64,000 nt of DNA from CBEULR01 sp965544035. GTDB taxonomy: Bacteria > Bacillota > Desulfotomaculia > Desulfotomaculales > Desulforudaceae. Both the position numbers and the translations under genes were made by a program. The DNA is taken from the NCBI GenBank assembly GCA_965544035.1, contig CBEULR010000005.1, positions 1 through 64,000 on the forward strand, in the 5' to 3' direction. Shown one piece after another: positions 43,810 to 51,920 of the stretch. The notes beneath the pieces are model-generated. The model ran no database searches. It worked only from the letters and a program-made list of their open reading frames with translations, and had not been told where the DNA came from. Every line of letters begins with the position of its first letter. The first letter of the stretch is position 1.

Positions 43810-44409
43810 ATGACCAAGCGGTCGAGGAATTTGCTGGGATTGCCTGTAATCAGCCTGGATGACGGGCTAAAGCTGGGTCACGTCAGAGGTTTGGTGGTTG
43901 ATCCGCCGAACAAGGCCCTGGCGGCCGTTATCGTGGAATCGGGAGGCCTGATCAGGGAACAGCGGTTCATCCCGCTGACCAAAATACACTCCATGCGGTT
44001 TGATGCCGTTACCGTTAAGAAAAACGCCGGAGCCGAAAAAGGAACCGCTCTCCCCCACATCGTACAACTCTGGAAAGACAGAATCACCCTGACGGGAAGC
44101 AGGGTGATCAGCGAAAACGGTACTGTTCTGGGCCGAGTCCAAGATTATACCGTAAATGTCGAAAACGGCCGCATTGAAGGCATCGAACTCGCCGATTCGA
44201 GCCTGAACCGGGTGCTGAAGGGGAATTCCTTCATCCCCGCAAACCTGGTCCGCACCATCGCCAAGGAAACCATCGTGGTCGCCGACCAGGCCGTCGCGTC
44301 AATGGAGCAGCTAGGCGGCGGCTTGGAGGAGAGACTGCGCCGAGTCCTTTCGATAGGGAAAACCCGATTTGGCGGAAACAAACCCAAAGGCGGGAATGAA
44401 TCCGATTAG
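43810..44409 (+). CDS. PRC-barrel domain protein
   Basis: A 199-residue protein with two PRC-barrel repeats (LGLPVISLDDGLKLGHVRGLV near the start; GSRVISENGTVLGRVQDYTV in the middle). Similar clostridial proteins are thought to bind other factors through the barrel; the function is unknown. ATG at 43810 has AGGAGG 9 bases upstream. It is on the plus strand, convergent with prs (3-base gap) and divergent from rplY, so it is an insertion into the conserved block. Confidence 0.88.
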   Translation: MTKRSRNLLGLPVISLDDGLKLGHVRGLVVDPPNKALAAVIVESGGLIREQRFIPLTKIHSMRFDAVTVKKNAGAEKGTALPHIVQLWKDRITLTGSRVISENGTVLGRVQDYTVNVENGRIEGIELADSSLNRVLKGNSFIPANLVRTIAKETIVVADQAVASMEQLGGGLEERLRRVLSIGKTRFGGNKPKGGNESD

Positions 44410-44412
44410 CCG

Positions 44413-45360
44413 CTAATCAAACAGCTTGGACACCGACAGGTTCTCGTGCACACGAATCACGGCCTCGCCCAAAAGGGGAGCGACCGACAGCACTTTAACC
44501 TTGTCCAACATACGCTCAGGATGAATCGGGATCGTATTAGTGACGATCACCTCTTTGATCGCCGAATTGCCGAGGCGCTCGACGGCCGGACCGGAAAAGA
44601 CCGGGTGCGTACAGGCCACCCACACCTCTTTGGCGCCGAATGCAAGCAGAGTTTCGGCACCCGTGCTGATGGTGCCGGCCGTGTCGATGATATCGTCCAA
44701 AACGACCGCCGTCTTGCCCTGGACAGGCCCGATGACATTCAGCACCTCGGCCACGTTTGGTTCGGGCCGGCGTTTGTCGATGATCGCCAGCGGGGCCCCG
44801 ATCCTTTCGGCCAGATCCCGGGCGCGCACCACGCCTCCGACGTCGGGCGAAACCACGACCACGTTCTCCAGGTGGCTCCGCATGATATACTCCGCCAGAA
44901 TCGGACCGGCAGGCAGATGGTCAACCGGAATGTCAAAGAAACCCTGTATCTGTCCGGCGTGCAGATCCATGGTGATCGCGCGGTTGGCTCCGGCCGCCGT
45001 CAGGAGGTTGGCCACCAGTTTAGCGGTGATAGGTTCCCGCGACCTGGTCTTACGATCCTGCCGCGCATATCCGTAGTAGGGCATCACCGCTGTAATCCGC
45101 CTGGCCGACGCCCGCCGCAGAGCATCGATCATAACCAGCAGTTCCATGATGTTTTCGTTAATCGGATGACAGGTGGGCTGAACCACAAAAACGTCCGCGC
45201 CACGGACATTCTCGTCAATCCGAACTCTAATCTCACCATCCGAAAACCTGCTTACCGAAGATACCCCCAGCGGCACCCCCAGGTACTGGCAAATCTCCTC
45301 AGCCAGTGCCGGGTTTGCGTTACCGGTGAAGATCTTCAGTTTCTTGTGACGGGAAAACAT
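44413..45360 (-). CDS. prs: Ribose-phosphate diphosphokinase
   Basis: Makes PRPP from ribose 5-phosphate and ATP. The class I signature [20 protein letters not shown], the N-terminal [15 protein letters not shown] and the PRPP loop [10 protein letters not shown] are intact; 315 residues is standard. It follows glmU by 3 bases, so they share a transcript. PRPP feeds hisG encoded in the same window. Confidence 0.97.
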   Translation of the reverse strand: MFSRHKKLKIFTGNANPALAEEICQYLGVPLGVSSVSRFSDGEIRVRIDENVRGADVFVVQPTCHPINENIMELLVMIDALRRASARRITAVMPYYGYARQDRKTRSREPITAKLVANLLTAAGANRAITMDLHAGQIQGFFDIPVDHLPAGPILAEYIMRSHLENVVVVSPDVGGVVRARDLAERIGAPLAIIDKRRPEPNVAEVLNVIGPVQGKTAVVLDDIIDTAGTISTGAETLLAFGAKEVWVACTHPVFSGPAVERLGNSAIKEVIVTNTIPIHPERMLDKVKVLSVAPLLGEAVIRVHENLSVSKLFD

Positions 45361-45363
45361 TAT

Positions 45364-46740
45364 TTATCCCTCCGTACGCCCCTTCTTCTTATCTACCCAA
45401 CCATCGAAATTGGTCTGTCTGCTTCTGGCTAAACCCAACGCCCGCGGTGGAACGTCTTTGGTTATCGTTGATCCCGCTCCCACATAGGCGCCCCGACCGA
45501 CCTTCACCGGTGCCACCAGATTGGTGTTGGAGCCGATAAACGCACCGTCCTCGATTACCGTCGTCCACTTCTTCTCGCCGTCGTAATTACAGGTGATGGT
45601 ACCCGCTCCGACGTTTACACCGCTTCCGATTTCACTATCCCCGACATAGGACAGGTGAGGTACCTTGCTCCCTGTCCCGATGCTCGACTTCTTAATCTCC
45701 ACAAAGTCGCCGATCTTCACCCGGTCGCCGATCCGGCTGCCCGGCCGGACATAGGCGAAAGGACCGATATTGGCTTCCCGGCCAACCGTGGAGTCGATGA
45801 GAACCGACTGCAGCACGCTGCAGCCGTCACCGACAACGGTGTTCACCAGCCGCGCCCCCGGACCGATCACACAGTCTTCGCCGACCACCGTAGAGCCCTC
45901 CAGGAAGGTAAAGGGCTGGATCACTGTATCCATACCCACGGTAACCCCGTCATCGATAAAGGTGGTGGCCGGGTCGACTATGGTCACCCCTTCGGCCATC
46001 AGGCGTCTCGTCACCCGGTCCCGCATGATGCGCTCGGCCTGCGCCAGCTGGTATCGGTCGTTAACTCCCAATACCTCGTGGAAATCACCCAGTTCATAGG
46101 CCGCAACCGGGCGATTCGCAGCCACATACAATTCCACAATGTCGGTAAGATAGAACTCCCCCTGCCGGTTATGCGGCTTAATCTCGGTTAGGGATTCGAA
46201 GAACCGCTCGCGGGAAAAGCAGTACACACCGGTATTGATCTCGCAAACGGCCAATTCTTCCGGTGACCCGTCCTTCTGTTCGACAATCCGCCGGACCATA
46301 CCGGCCTCATCCCGCAGCACCCGACCGTACCCGAACGGATCGTCCGGATGGGCGGTCAGTACCGTCGCCGCGGCTCCCGCACTCCGGTGGTGCGCCACCA
46401 GCTCGGAAAGAGTCCGCCCAGTAAGAAGAGGGGTGTCCCCGCACAAAACGAGAATGTCCCCCTCAAATCCGCCCAGCATATCTCTGGTCTGCAGCACGGC
46501 GTGCGCCGTACCCAGCTGTTCGGCCTGGCAGACGACCTCAGCCCGGTCTTTTACCGCGTCGGCCACTGCTTCAAACCCATAACCCGCGACCACGATCAGC
46601 CGGTCGACACCGGCCTCTCCGGCCGCCTTCAATACATGTTCCAACATCGGCCGGCCCGCTACCCGGTGCAGCACCTTCGGCCGGCGCGATTTCATTCTTG
46701 TCCCCTTTCCCGCAGCCAGTACGACCGCCGCTAATGCCAA
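45364..46740 (-). CDS. glmU: Bifunctional UDP-GlcNAc pyrophosphorylase/glucosamine-1-P acetyltransferase
   Basis: Catalyses the last two steps of UDP-GlcNAc synthesis for the cell wall. The N-terminal uridylyltransferase ([27 protein letters not shown]) is followed by a left-handed beta-helix acetyltransferase (about 250-458) with hexapeptide repeats. The length of 458 residues is normal. TTG at 46740 follows GGGAGG by 8 bases. It is placed between spoVG and prs as in Bacillus. Confidence 0.97.
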   Translation of the reverse strand: MALAAVVLAAGKGTRMKSRRPKVLHRVAGRPMLEHVLKAAGEAGVDRLIVVAGYGFEAVADAVKDRAEVVCQAEQLGTAHAVLQTRDMLGGFEGDILVLCGDTPLLTGRTLSELVAHHRSAGAAATVLTAHPDDPFGYGRVLRDEAGMVRRIVEQKDGSPEELAVCEINTGVYCFSRERFFESLTEIKPHNRQGEFYLTDIVELYVAANRPVAAYELGDFHEVLGVNDRYQLAQAERIMRDRVTRRLMAEGVTIVDPATTFIDDGVTVGMDTVIQPFTFLEGSTVVGEDCVIGPGARLVNTVVGDGCSVLQSVLIDSTVGREANIGPFAYVRPGSRIGDRVKIGDFVEIKKSSIGTGSKVPHLSYVGDSEIGSGVNVGAGTITCNYDGEKKWTTVIEDGAFIGSNTNLVAPVKVGRGAYVGAGSTITKDVPPRALGLARSRQTNFDGWVDKKKGRTEG

Positions 46741-46838
46741 TCAGGCAACCTCCCCGGTTGAGACGCTTGATATATCGCTTAATATATCATAGAGCTAGTT
46801 CGCCAAAAGATGATTATTTCCTTGTTCGGATTTCATAT

Positions 46839-47105
46839 TTACAGTTCAACCCGGTCTCGGGCACTGAAAGCATTCAGCACGGCATCCTGAATAAGCGCCC
46901 TGGCCGAAGCATTTATCGGGTGTGCTATGTCCCGGAAAACACCACTGGGCGTGCGTCTGCTGGGCATGGCCACGAATAAGCCGTTTTGCCCTTCCACGAC
47001 CTTGATATCGTGGATGACAAATGCATCATCCAGCGTGACCGACACTATGGCCTTCATTTTGCCTTCATCTAGTACCTTACGGATTCTAACATCAGTTACC
47101 TCCAC
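46839..47105 (-). CDS. spoVG: Septation protein SpoVG
   Basis: Small nucleic-acid-binding regulator of 88 residues involved in septum and developmental control. The family start [20 protein letters not shown] and [20 protein letters not shown] are conserved. GTG at 47105 is the start. It lies upstream of glmU-prs with a 98-base gap. Confidence 0.96.
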   Translation of the reverse strand: MEVTDVRIRKVLDEGKMKAIVSVTLDDAFVIHDIKVVEGQNGLFVAMPSRRTPSGVFRDIAHPINASARALIQDAVLNAFSARDRVEL

Positions 47106-47133
47106 GTGACGCCCACCACCTTTTTCTTACTAC

Positions 47134-48153
47134 TTAATGTAAGAAATTTCTGCACAAATAGCCCTTTTCCTGCCCTTTGGGCAGGTTTTTTCGATTACCG
47201 GCGATGCGGGCGACGGTAATGGGGTCGATGTTTCCGCCGCTTAGAATGATCAGCACCTTGCCGTCCGGAAGCTCCAGCCCTTCGCCAAGCATAGCCGCCA
47301 GTCCAACCGCCCCCGCTCCCTCCACAACCGTTTTTGTACGGCTGAAGAGCAGGAGAACGGCCCTGGCGATCAGGTGCTCATCTACAGGTACGATCTGGTC
47401 CACGTATTCGGCGATCAGCGCCAGCGGGAGAGCACCGGGCCGCTTGACGGCGATCCCGTCGGCGATCGTGCGCTCCCTCGGTACTTTGCGCGTATTCATC
47501 TGACCGCCGGAAAGCAGTGCAGCGGGGGCATTACGTGTGGTGATGCCGATCACCCTGGTGTCGGGTTTCAGCGTCTTGATTACAAAGCCGATCCCGCCGA
47601 TCAAGCCGCCGCCGCCGACAGGCACCAGAACGGCAGCCACATCGGGCAGGGCTTCCAGTACCTCGAAGCCGATCGTGCCCTGCCCGGCGACAACCAGCGG
47701 GTCGTCAAAAGCCGGAACAAAAGCGACACCGGGCCGCGTTGCAGTGCGCAAGGCTTCCGCATAGGCTTCATCATAGGTATGTCCCGCCAGGACCACCCGG
47801 GCACCGTAGGCCCTGGCCGCGCAGATTTTCCCCTTGGGCGCTTCCCGAGGCACAAACACCGTGGCCTTCAGACCGAGTTCAGCAGCGGCCACCGCCACTC
47901 CCTGCGCATGATTCCCCGCCGAGGCGGCCACCACTTCCTGCACATCGGCGGGCAAGCGGCACATCTTATTGTAGGCGCCCCTGATCTTGAACGAACCGGT
48001 GCGCTGAAGGTTCTCAAACTTGAAGTACACCTCACGCCCCACCAGTCGGCTGATCGAACGGGAATAGCGGAGCGGCGTTCTCCGGATCACCGGTCTCAGC
48101 TCTTTCCGGGCGGACTGAACATCGGCAAGTTCCAAGACAACCTCACCCACCAC
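47134..48153 (-). CDS. PLP-dependent threonine/serine dehydratase (no ACT domain)
   Basis: Fold-type II pyridoxal-phosphate enzyme of 339 residues. The PLP-lysine motif ENLQRTGSFKIRGAYNK (about 48-64), SAGNHAQGVA and the glycine loop VPVGGGGLIGG are present. It lacks the C-terminal ACT regulatory domain of biosynthetic IlvA, so it resembles catabolic TdcB or serine-racemase-like enzymes. GTG is the start at 48153. It is not a usual member of the spoVG neighbourhood. Substrate threonine or serine is inferred. Confidence 0.85.
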   Translation of the reverse strand: MVGEVVLELADVQSARKELRPVIRRTPLRYSRSISRLVGREVYFKFENLQRTGSFKIRGAYNKMCRLPADVQEVVAASAGNHAQGVAVAAAELGLKATVFVPREAPKGKICAARAYGARVVLAGHTYDEAYAEALRTATRPGVAFVPAFDDPLVVAGQGTIGFEVLEALPDVAAVLVPVGGGGLIGGIGFVIKTLKPDTRVIGITTRNAPAALLSGGQMNTRKVPRERTIADGIAVKRPGALPLALIAEYVDQIVPVDEHLIARAVLLLFSRTKTVVEGAGAVGLAAMLGEGLELPDGKVLIILSGGNIDPITVARIAGNRKNLPKGQEKGYLCRNFLH

Positions 48154-48210
48154 ATAGCGTCCCCCGGATCTACCGATACGATTACACCATCAGAGGGGCA
48201 AGAATTAGTC

Positions 48211-48468
48211 GTGTCATCCGGGTTTACCTCCGGTCGACTTGTGCGATTCGGGCACCATTCTTAGCGAAGGTGAGGGCTGTGCGGCCCCCGACGAGGACGT
48301 TTACGGGCGCTTCCGCAACAGTTTCCTCCGCGGCCGACCGCCTGGATCGGCCGCCTTGGGAAATAGCGCCCGTAGACAATCCGCAGGAGGGGTTCGCCGC
48401 ACACCGAACCCGAGCTTGGAAATGGTCGAATCGCTAAACGGGAGACCGGGGTAAACCCGGAATGACAC
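48211..48468 (+). repeat. Foldback repeat family, copy D
   Basis: About 258 bases bounded by GTGTCATCCGGGTTTACC and GGTAAACCCGGAATGACAC, lying between the divergent dehydratase and lysR genes. The nested complementary arms are present, with a few substitutions (for example GTAGAC in place of GTAAAC). The short frame reading CDSGTILSEGEGCAAPDEDV is seen in all full copies, but the bases are equally conserved at third positions, so it reflects DNA or RNA conservation. Confidence 0.87.
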
Positions 48469-48535
48469 AGGATGTAAAACTATTCTCAGGGCAGAAGTCA
48501 ATGTTGACCGGCTACGGATTATTGACTATTGTTTT

Positions 48536-48550
48536 ATAACCGGATGTTAT
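48536..48550 (+). promoter_or_regulatory. LysR-type box upstream of lysR
   Basis: Perfect dyad ATAAC-CGGAT-GTTAT, containing the T-N11-A pattern of LysR regulators, 38 bases before the lysR start; it may mediate autoregulation. Confidence 0.5.
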
Positions 48551-48588
48551 ATAATTAAGCACAACCACTCATCACAAGGGTGATTGAA

Positions 48589-49494
48589 ATGAATCTGAAC
48601 TACATGGAGACGCTGGTCGCGGTGGCCCGTTACCACAGTTTTTCTCAGGCTGCGCAGGCCCTAAGCCTTACCCAGCCCGCGGTCAGCAAACACATCGCGC
48701 TTTTGGAACAGCACTACGGCGTCCAGCTGGTGAACCGCACCAGCCGCCGTGTTGAGCTTACCGACGCCGGCCGTGTGCTCTACGATTATGCCGTACAGAT
48801 CATCGATGCGGTGAACCGCGCCTATGAAGATGTGAGCTCTTTTTCCGGTGAAATCAAGGGGCGGCTCCGTATCGGTGCCAGCACCATCCCCGGACATTAC
48901 ATCCTGCCCCCCCTGATCGGCGAGTTTTCAAAACGGTTCCCGGGCGTAAAACCTTCCCTCGAAATCTCCAATACCGGGAAGATCACCGCCCTGTTGCACA
49001 AGGAAGCGATCAATATCGGAGCGGTCGGCGCCCCGGTCGCCGACGATAACATTGCCTGCGAACCCTTCGCCGAAGATGAACTGGTTTTAGCCGTACCGGT
49101 GGGACACCGCTTCGACCGGCGGGCGGAAATCGAACCGTCCGAACTGGCGGGTGAGCGCCTGGTTTCCCGCGAGCCCCAATCCGGAACCAGAAGGGTTATC
49201 GAGCAGTGGCTCACCGCGGCCGGAATCGGGTTGGATACGTTTGCACCGGCCGGTGAATTCGGCAGCACGGAAGCCGTTTTGGCGGCGGTGGAGGCCGGGC
49301 TGGGCATCTCTTTCGTCTCCCGGTGGTCGGTCGCCCGAGCTCGGGAAATGGGCAAAATTTGGACCCTCTCTGTGCGGGGCTTCTCCATTAAGCGCAGTCT
49401 TTACCTGATCTACGCCCGCAACCGGGTGATCACACGTCCCACACAGGCCTTCATTGATTTCGTCCTGGCCCATGAACACTGTCGGCAACAGTAG
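48589..49494 (+). CDS. LysR-family regulator, probably selenium-metabolism associated
   Basis: A 301-residue regulator with an N-terminal winged helix-turn-helix (MNLNYMETLVAVARYHSFSQ, then LSLTQPAVSKHIALLE) and a C-terminal periplasmic-binding-like effector domain (about 90-295). ATG at 48589 has AAGGG 8 bases upstream. It lies 167 bases before an unusual tRNA followed by yedE and a tusA-like gene, all on the plus strand, which fits the LysR group I recall as linked to selenium metabolism. The effector is unknown. Confidence 0.85.
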   Translation: MNLNYMETLVAVARYHSFSQAAQALSLTQPAVSKHIALLEQHYGVQLVNRTSRRVELTDAGRVLYDYAVQIIDAVNRAYEDVSSFSGEIKGRLRIGASTIPGHYILPPLIGEFSKRFPGVKPSLEISNTGKITALLHKEAINIGAVGAPVADDNIACEPFAEDELVLAVPVGHRFDRRAEIEPSELAGERLVSREPQSGTRRVIEQWLTAAGIGLDTFAPAGEFGSTEAVLAAVEAGLGISFVSRWSVARAREMGKIWTLSVRGFSIKRSLYLIYARNRVITRPTQAFIDFVLAHEHCRQQ

Positions 49495-49584
49495 CGTCGC
49501 ACGCCTCTGACGGTCCTGAAAACCGGGGGCGGGCGCATTCTTATGCACTATCTATTACGTTTTTTTATTGTCTCGATAAAGGAA

Positions 49585-49608
49585 TATGATACTTATTTAT
49601 AGAATAAG
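49585..49608 (+). promoter_or_regulatory. Possible LysR-controlled promoter of the tRNA-yedE-tusA unit
   Basis: TATGAT (49585-49590) could be a -10 with a poor -35. A dyad CTTATT-TATAG-AATAAG (49592-49608) overlaps the expected start site and fits T-N11-A spacing. It lies 54 bases before the tRNA. Confidence 0.4.
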
Positions 49609-49661
49609 GGACTGATGGTCATAACAGGGAGGTGATGGTGCACAAGCGGTTCAGTTTTCAT

Positions 49662-49755
49662 GGAGGGAATGGAGCTGGTGCTCCCCACGGAATGCAAATC
49701 CGCTGGCCCAGGCCGAAAGGCGGGGGTGGTGTTCGATTCCCACTTCCCTCCTCCA
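49662..49755 (+). tRNA. tRNA-Sec-shaped minor tRNA with Cys anticodon GCA
   Basis: A 94-base tRNA with encoded CCA. The acceptor stem has 8 pairs (GGAGGGAA/TTCCCTCC). The D arm has 5 pairs and a 4-base loop (GGAGC-TGGT-GCTCC). The anticodon loop is ATGCAAA (anticodon GCA, 49694-49696) on the stem CGGA/TCCG. The variable arm is long with a GAAA loop. The T arm has loop TTCGATT on four pairs GTGG/CCAC plus a bulged T (49730) and one more G-C pair. Base 73 is T. The shape is that of tRNA-Sec, but GCA with U73 are cysteinyl-tRNA synthetase identity elements. It is therefore not an ordinary tRNA-Cys or a UGA-reading tRNA-Sec. Minor Cys tRNAs of modified 8/4 form with one bulge have been reported. 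Confidence 0.88.
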
Positions 49756-49783
49756 GAATTTATATCTTACGAGGTGAGTCAAG

Positions 49784-50866
49784 TTGTTTAAGGGGAAAGG
49801 ACTAATCACCCTGACCGGCCTCACCGTCGGTGCACTGGCCATAGTGCTGATGAAACTGGGCAACCCGCCCAACATGGGCATGTGTATCGCCTGTTTTCTG
49901 CGCGATGTGGCCGGAGGTCTGGGGCTGCACAGCGCGGGCAATCTGCAGTATGTGCGCCCGGAAGTGCTGGGCATAGTTTTGGGGGCCTTCGGGGCCGCGC
50001 TGGCCACGGGATCCTATCGGGCGATGGGCGGTTCAAGCGCGCTCACCAGATTCGTTCTCGGATTTATCGGTATGATCGGCCTGCTCGTCTTCCTGGGGTG
50101 CCCGCTGCGCATGCTGCTCCGCATGTCCGCCGGCGATCTTAACGCCTGGATCGGTATCGTCGGATTAGCCGCCGGGATCTTGGCCGGCGTCTGGTTCATC
50201 AATCGCGGCTTCACCCTGGGCCGGGCCGTACGGCAGCCCGCCGCCCACGGATACGTCTTCCCGGCCATTTTCGCCATCCTGCTGCTCTTCCTGCTTATGA
50301 ATTCTAGTATACTTCTCTACAGCTCCGAGGGTCCGGCCTCGATGCGGGCACCGCTTGTGCTTTCTCTGGGCGCCGGACTCGTCGTCGGAATCTTGGCCCA
50401 GCGCGCGCGTATGTGCCTGATCGGGCCGATCCGCGACCTGATCATGTTCCGTGACCCCTACCTGATGTTCGGTATGGTGGGTGTTTTTGCGGCCGCCTTG
50501 ATCGGTAACCTGCTGGTTGGTAATATTAACATAGGTTTTGAAAACCAGCCGATCGCCCACTCCGATGCTGTCTGGAATTTCCTGGGGATGGCTCTCGGCG
50601 GCCTCTGCTTCACCCTGATCGCCGGCTGCCCGCTCCGCCAGATGATCTCGGCCTCGGAGGGGAATACCGACTCGGCGGTAACCCTGTTCGGCATCATCCT
50701 CGGTGCCGCCGCGGCACATAACTTCGGGCTCGCCGCCAGTCCGGCCGGCGTACCCGTTAACGGGCAGATTGCCGTGGGCCTCGGATTGGTTGTCGTGGTT
50801 ATAATCGGTTTCGGTTTATCAGGTGCGAGCGCACTGCAGCAAAGGAAGGTGACGGGAAGTGCCTAA
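49784..50866 (+). CDS. yedE: YedE/FdhT-family putative selenium (or sulfur) transporter
   Basis: A 360-residue membrane protein with about ten helices and the paired motifs of the YeeE/YedE family: MGMCIACFLRD, FLGCPLRMLLRMSAGD, RARMCLIGPIRDL and AGCPLRQMISASEGNTDS. Conserved cysteines line the likely path for thiosulfate- or selenium-type anions. TTG at 49784 has GAGGTG 7 bases upstream. The gap from the tRNA is 28 bases without a terminator, so they are probably co-transcribed. The selenium role follows from family and context and is unproven. Confidence 0.87.
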   Translation: MFKGKGLITLTGLTVGALAIVLMKLGNPPNMGMCIACFLRDVAGGLGLHSAGNLQYVRPEVLGIVLGAFGAALATGSYRAMGGSSALTRFVLGFIGMIGLLVFLGCPLRMLLRMSAGDLNAWIGIVGLAAGILAGVWFINRGFTLGRAVRQPAAHGYVFPAIFAILLLFLLMNSSILLYSSEGPASMRAPLVLSLGAGLVVGILAQRARMCLIGPIRDLIMFRDPYLMFGMVGVFAAALIGNLLVGNINIGFENQPIAHSDAVWNFLGMALGGLCFTLIAGCPLRQMISASEGNTDSAVTLFGIILGAAAAHNFGLAASPAGVPVNGQIAVGLGLVVVVIIGFGLSGASALQQRKVTGSA

Positions 50867-51074
50867 TACGGTAGACTGTCGCGGTCTCGGATGTCCGGAG
50901 CCCATGCTGATGGTGAAGCGGCAGATTGAAGCCCAGGGCAGCGGCACGGTCATCGCCATCGCCGACGCAGAGGCCGCACGGGAAAACATCAAGCGGCTGG
51001 CCCTCAGTAAAGGCTGGACCGTACAGATTGAAGAAAAGGACGGAGACTACTACCTGACACTCACAAAAGAGTAA
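50859..51074 (+). CDS. TusA/SirA-like sulfur (or selenium) carrier protein
   Basis: A 71-residue TusA-fold protein with the persulfide-carrying motif DCRGLGCPEPMLMVK. The GTG start overlaps the yedE stop by 8 bases, so the two are coupled. In selenium clusters the partner YedF has a TusA domain plus a DsrE-like domain; only the TusA part is present here. It probably accepts sulfur or selenium delivered by YedE. A terminator follows. Confidence 0.92.
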   Translation: MPNTVDCRGLGCPEPMLMVKRQIEAQGSGTVIAIADAEAARENIKRLALSKGWTVQIEEKDGDYYLTLTKE

Positions 51075-51110
51075 AAAGTAAAAAGCGGACGCTGTATGCG
51101 CCACATCAGA

Positions 51111-51145
51111 AAAAGCAGGCTCTCTCTCCCCGGCCTGCTTTTTTT
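51111..51145 (+). terminator. Intrinsic terminator of the tRNA-yedE-tusA unit
   Basis: AAAAGCAGGC/GCCTGCTTTT with a 12-base loop and a T tract. It lies between convergent genes, and the A-rich 5' side could also serve the opposite strand. Confidence 0.88.
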
Positions 51146-51164
51146 GTCCCTGTGTCACTGTGGC

Positions 51165-51920
51165 TTAGCCCGCCGACAGGATCTTCTTAACCAGCTGATA
51201 ATCGCTCGGCTTATCCACGTCGACCGCAATCCCGGGATATTCCGACACGACCACCCGTCCCCGGATGCCGACCAGGCTGGTCACCTTCCTTTCGGCGTCG
51301 GCCAGGGAAACCGCGCCCAGCAGGAAACGAACCAGGAAACCGCCGCCCACCAACATCGCCAGCTTCAGCGGTTTCTTGCGAAAACGGCTGAACTCCTCAC
51401 CCTTCGCCCGGCACCGCGCAAAGGCGGTTGGGCGGAAAAGAGTAATATTCCCCCCGGTAAACCGTCCGTCCTTAAGCCGGACATAAGTGCGTTTCACACC
51501 GGGGAAAGACCTGTTCACCGCCTGTTCCGACACCACCGGATAGTAAATATCCGCATCCATTTCGCCACAGCGTTCCAGAAAGTCGTCCAGAGCTTCCGGC
51601 GTAAGCAGCGGGATGTCGGACGTGGCCACCAGTACGGGTTTGTCCGGCATCCCCAGCGCCTTAAAGCCTTCGGCCACATTGTCCATCAGATCATGCTTCA
51701 TTGCAACCAAACGGGTACGGGGATCGTCCAGGTACTGTTCCAGTTCGGGCGGACCAACCACCACAATCCGTCCCAGCTTCGCCGAACCGAGCAGCGCCTC
51801 CAGAACCAGTTTAAACATCGGTTTGCCGCCGATCGGGATCGTCGCCTCATACGGGGCCGCGCTCACGTCCTGCAGCGCACCGTTGTTGGGACTGCCCGCC
51901 AGAAGCACACAGTCGATCAT
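51165..51920 (-). CDS. MobA-like nucleotidyltransferase
   Basis: A 251-residue protein with an NTP-transferase fold: VLLAGSPNN replaces the classical LAGGxSxRMG loop, followed by IPIGGKPMFKLVLEALL, VATSDIPLLTPEALDDF and a C-terminal AVDVDKPSDYQLVKK. It resembles MobA and other sugar- or cofactor-nucleotidyltransferases. Its ATGA overlaps the stop of the upstream gntR gene. A role in molybdopterin dinucleotide formation for FdhA is conceivable but not shown by sequence. Confidence 0.8.
   Translation of the reverse strand: MIDCVLLAGSPNNGALQDVSAAPYEATIPIGGKPMFKLVLEALLGSAKLGRIVVVGPPELEQYLDDPRTRLVAMKHDLMDNVAEGFKALGMPDKPVLVATSDIPLLTPEALDDFLERCGEMDADIYYPVVSEQAVNRSFPGVKRTYVRLKDGRFTGGNITLFRPTAFARCRAKGEEFSRFRKKPLKLAMLVGGGFLVRFLLGAVSLADAERKVTSLVGIRGRVVVSEYPGIAVDVDKPSDYQLVKKILSAG

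Noticed and set aside
48239..48454. Short conserved peptide frame (CDSGTILSEGEGCAAPDEDV) found in all full repeat copies
   Set aside because: Bases are equally conserved at third codon positions, the frame ends differ among copies and there is no consistent ribosome site; the conservation is of DNA or RNA.
49662..49755. Canonical tRNA-Sec (selC)
   Set aside because: The anticodon is GCA, not UCA, and base 73 is U rather than G, although the fold is Sec-like.
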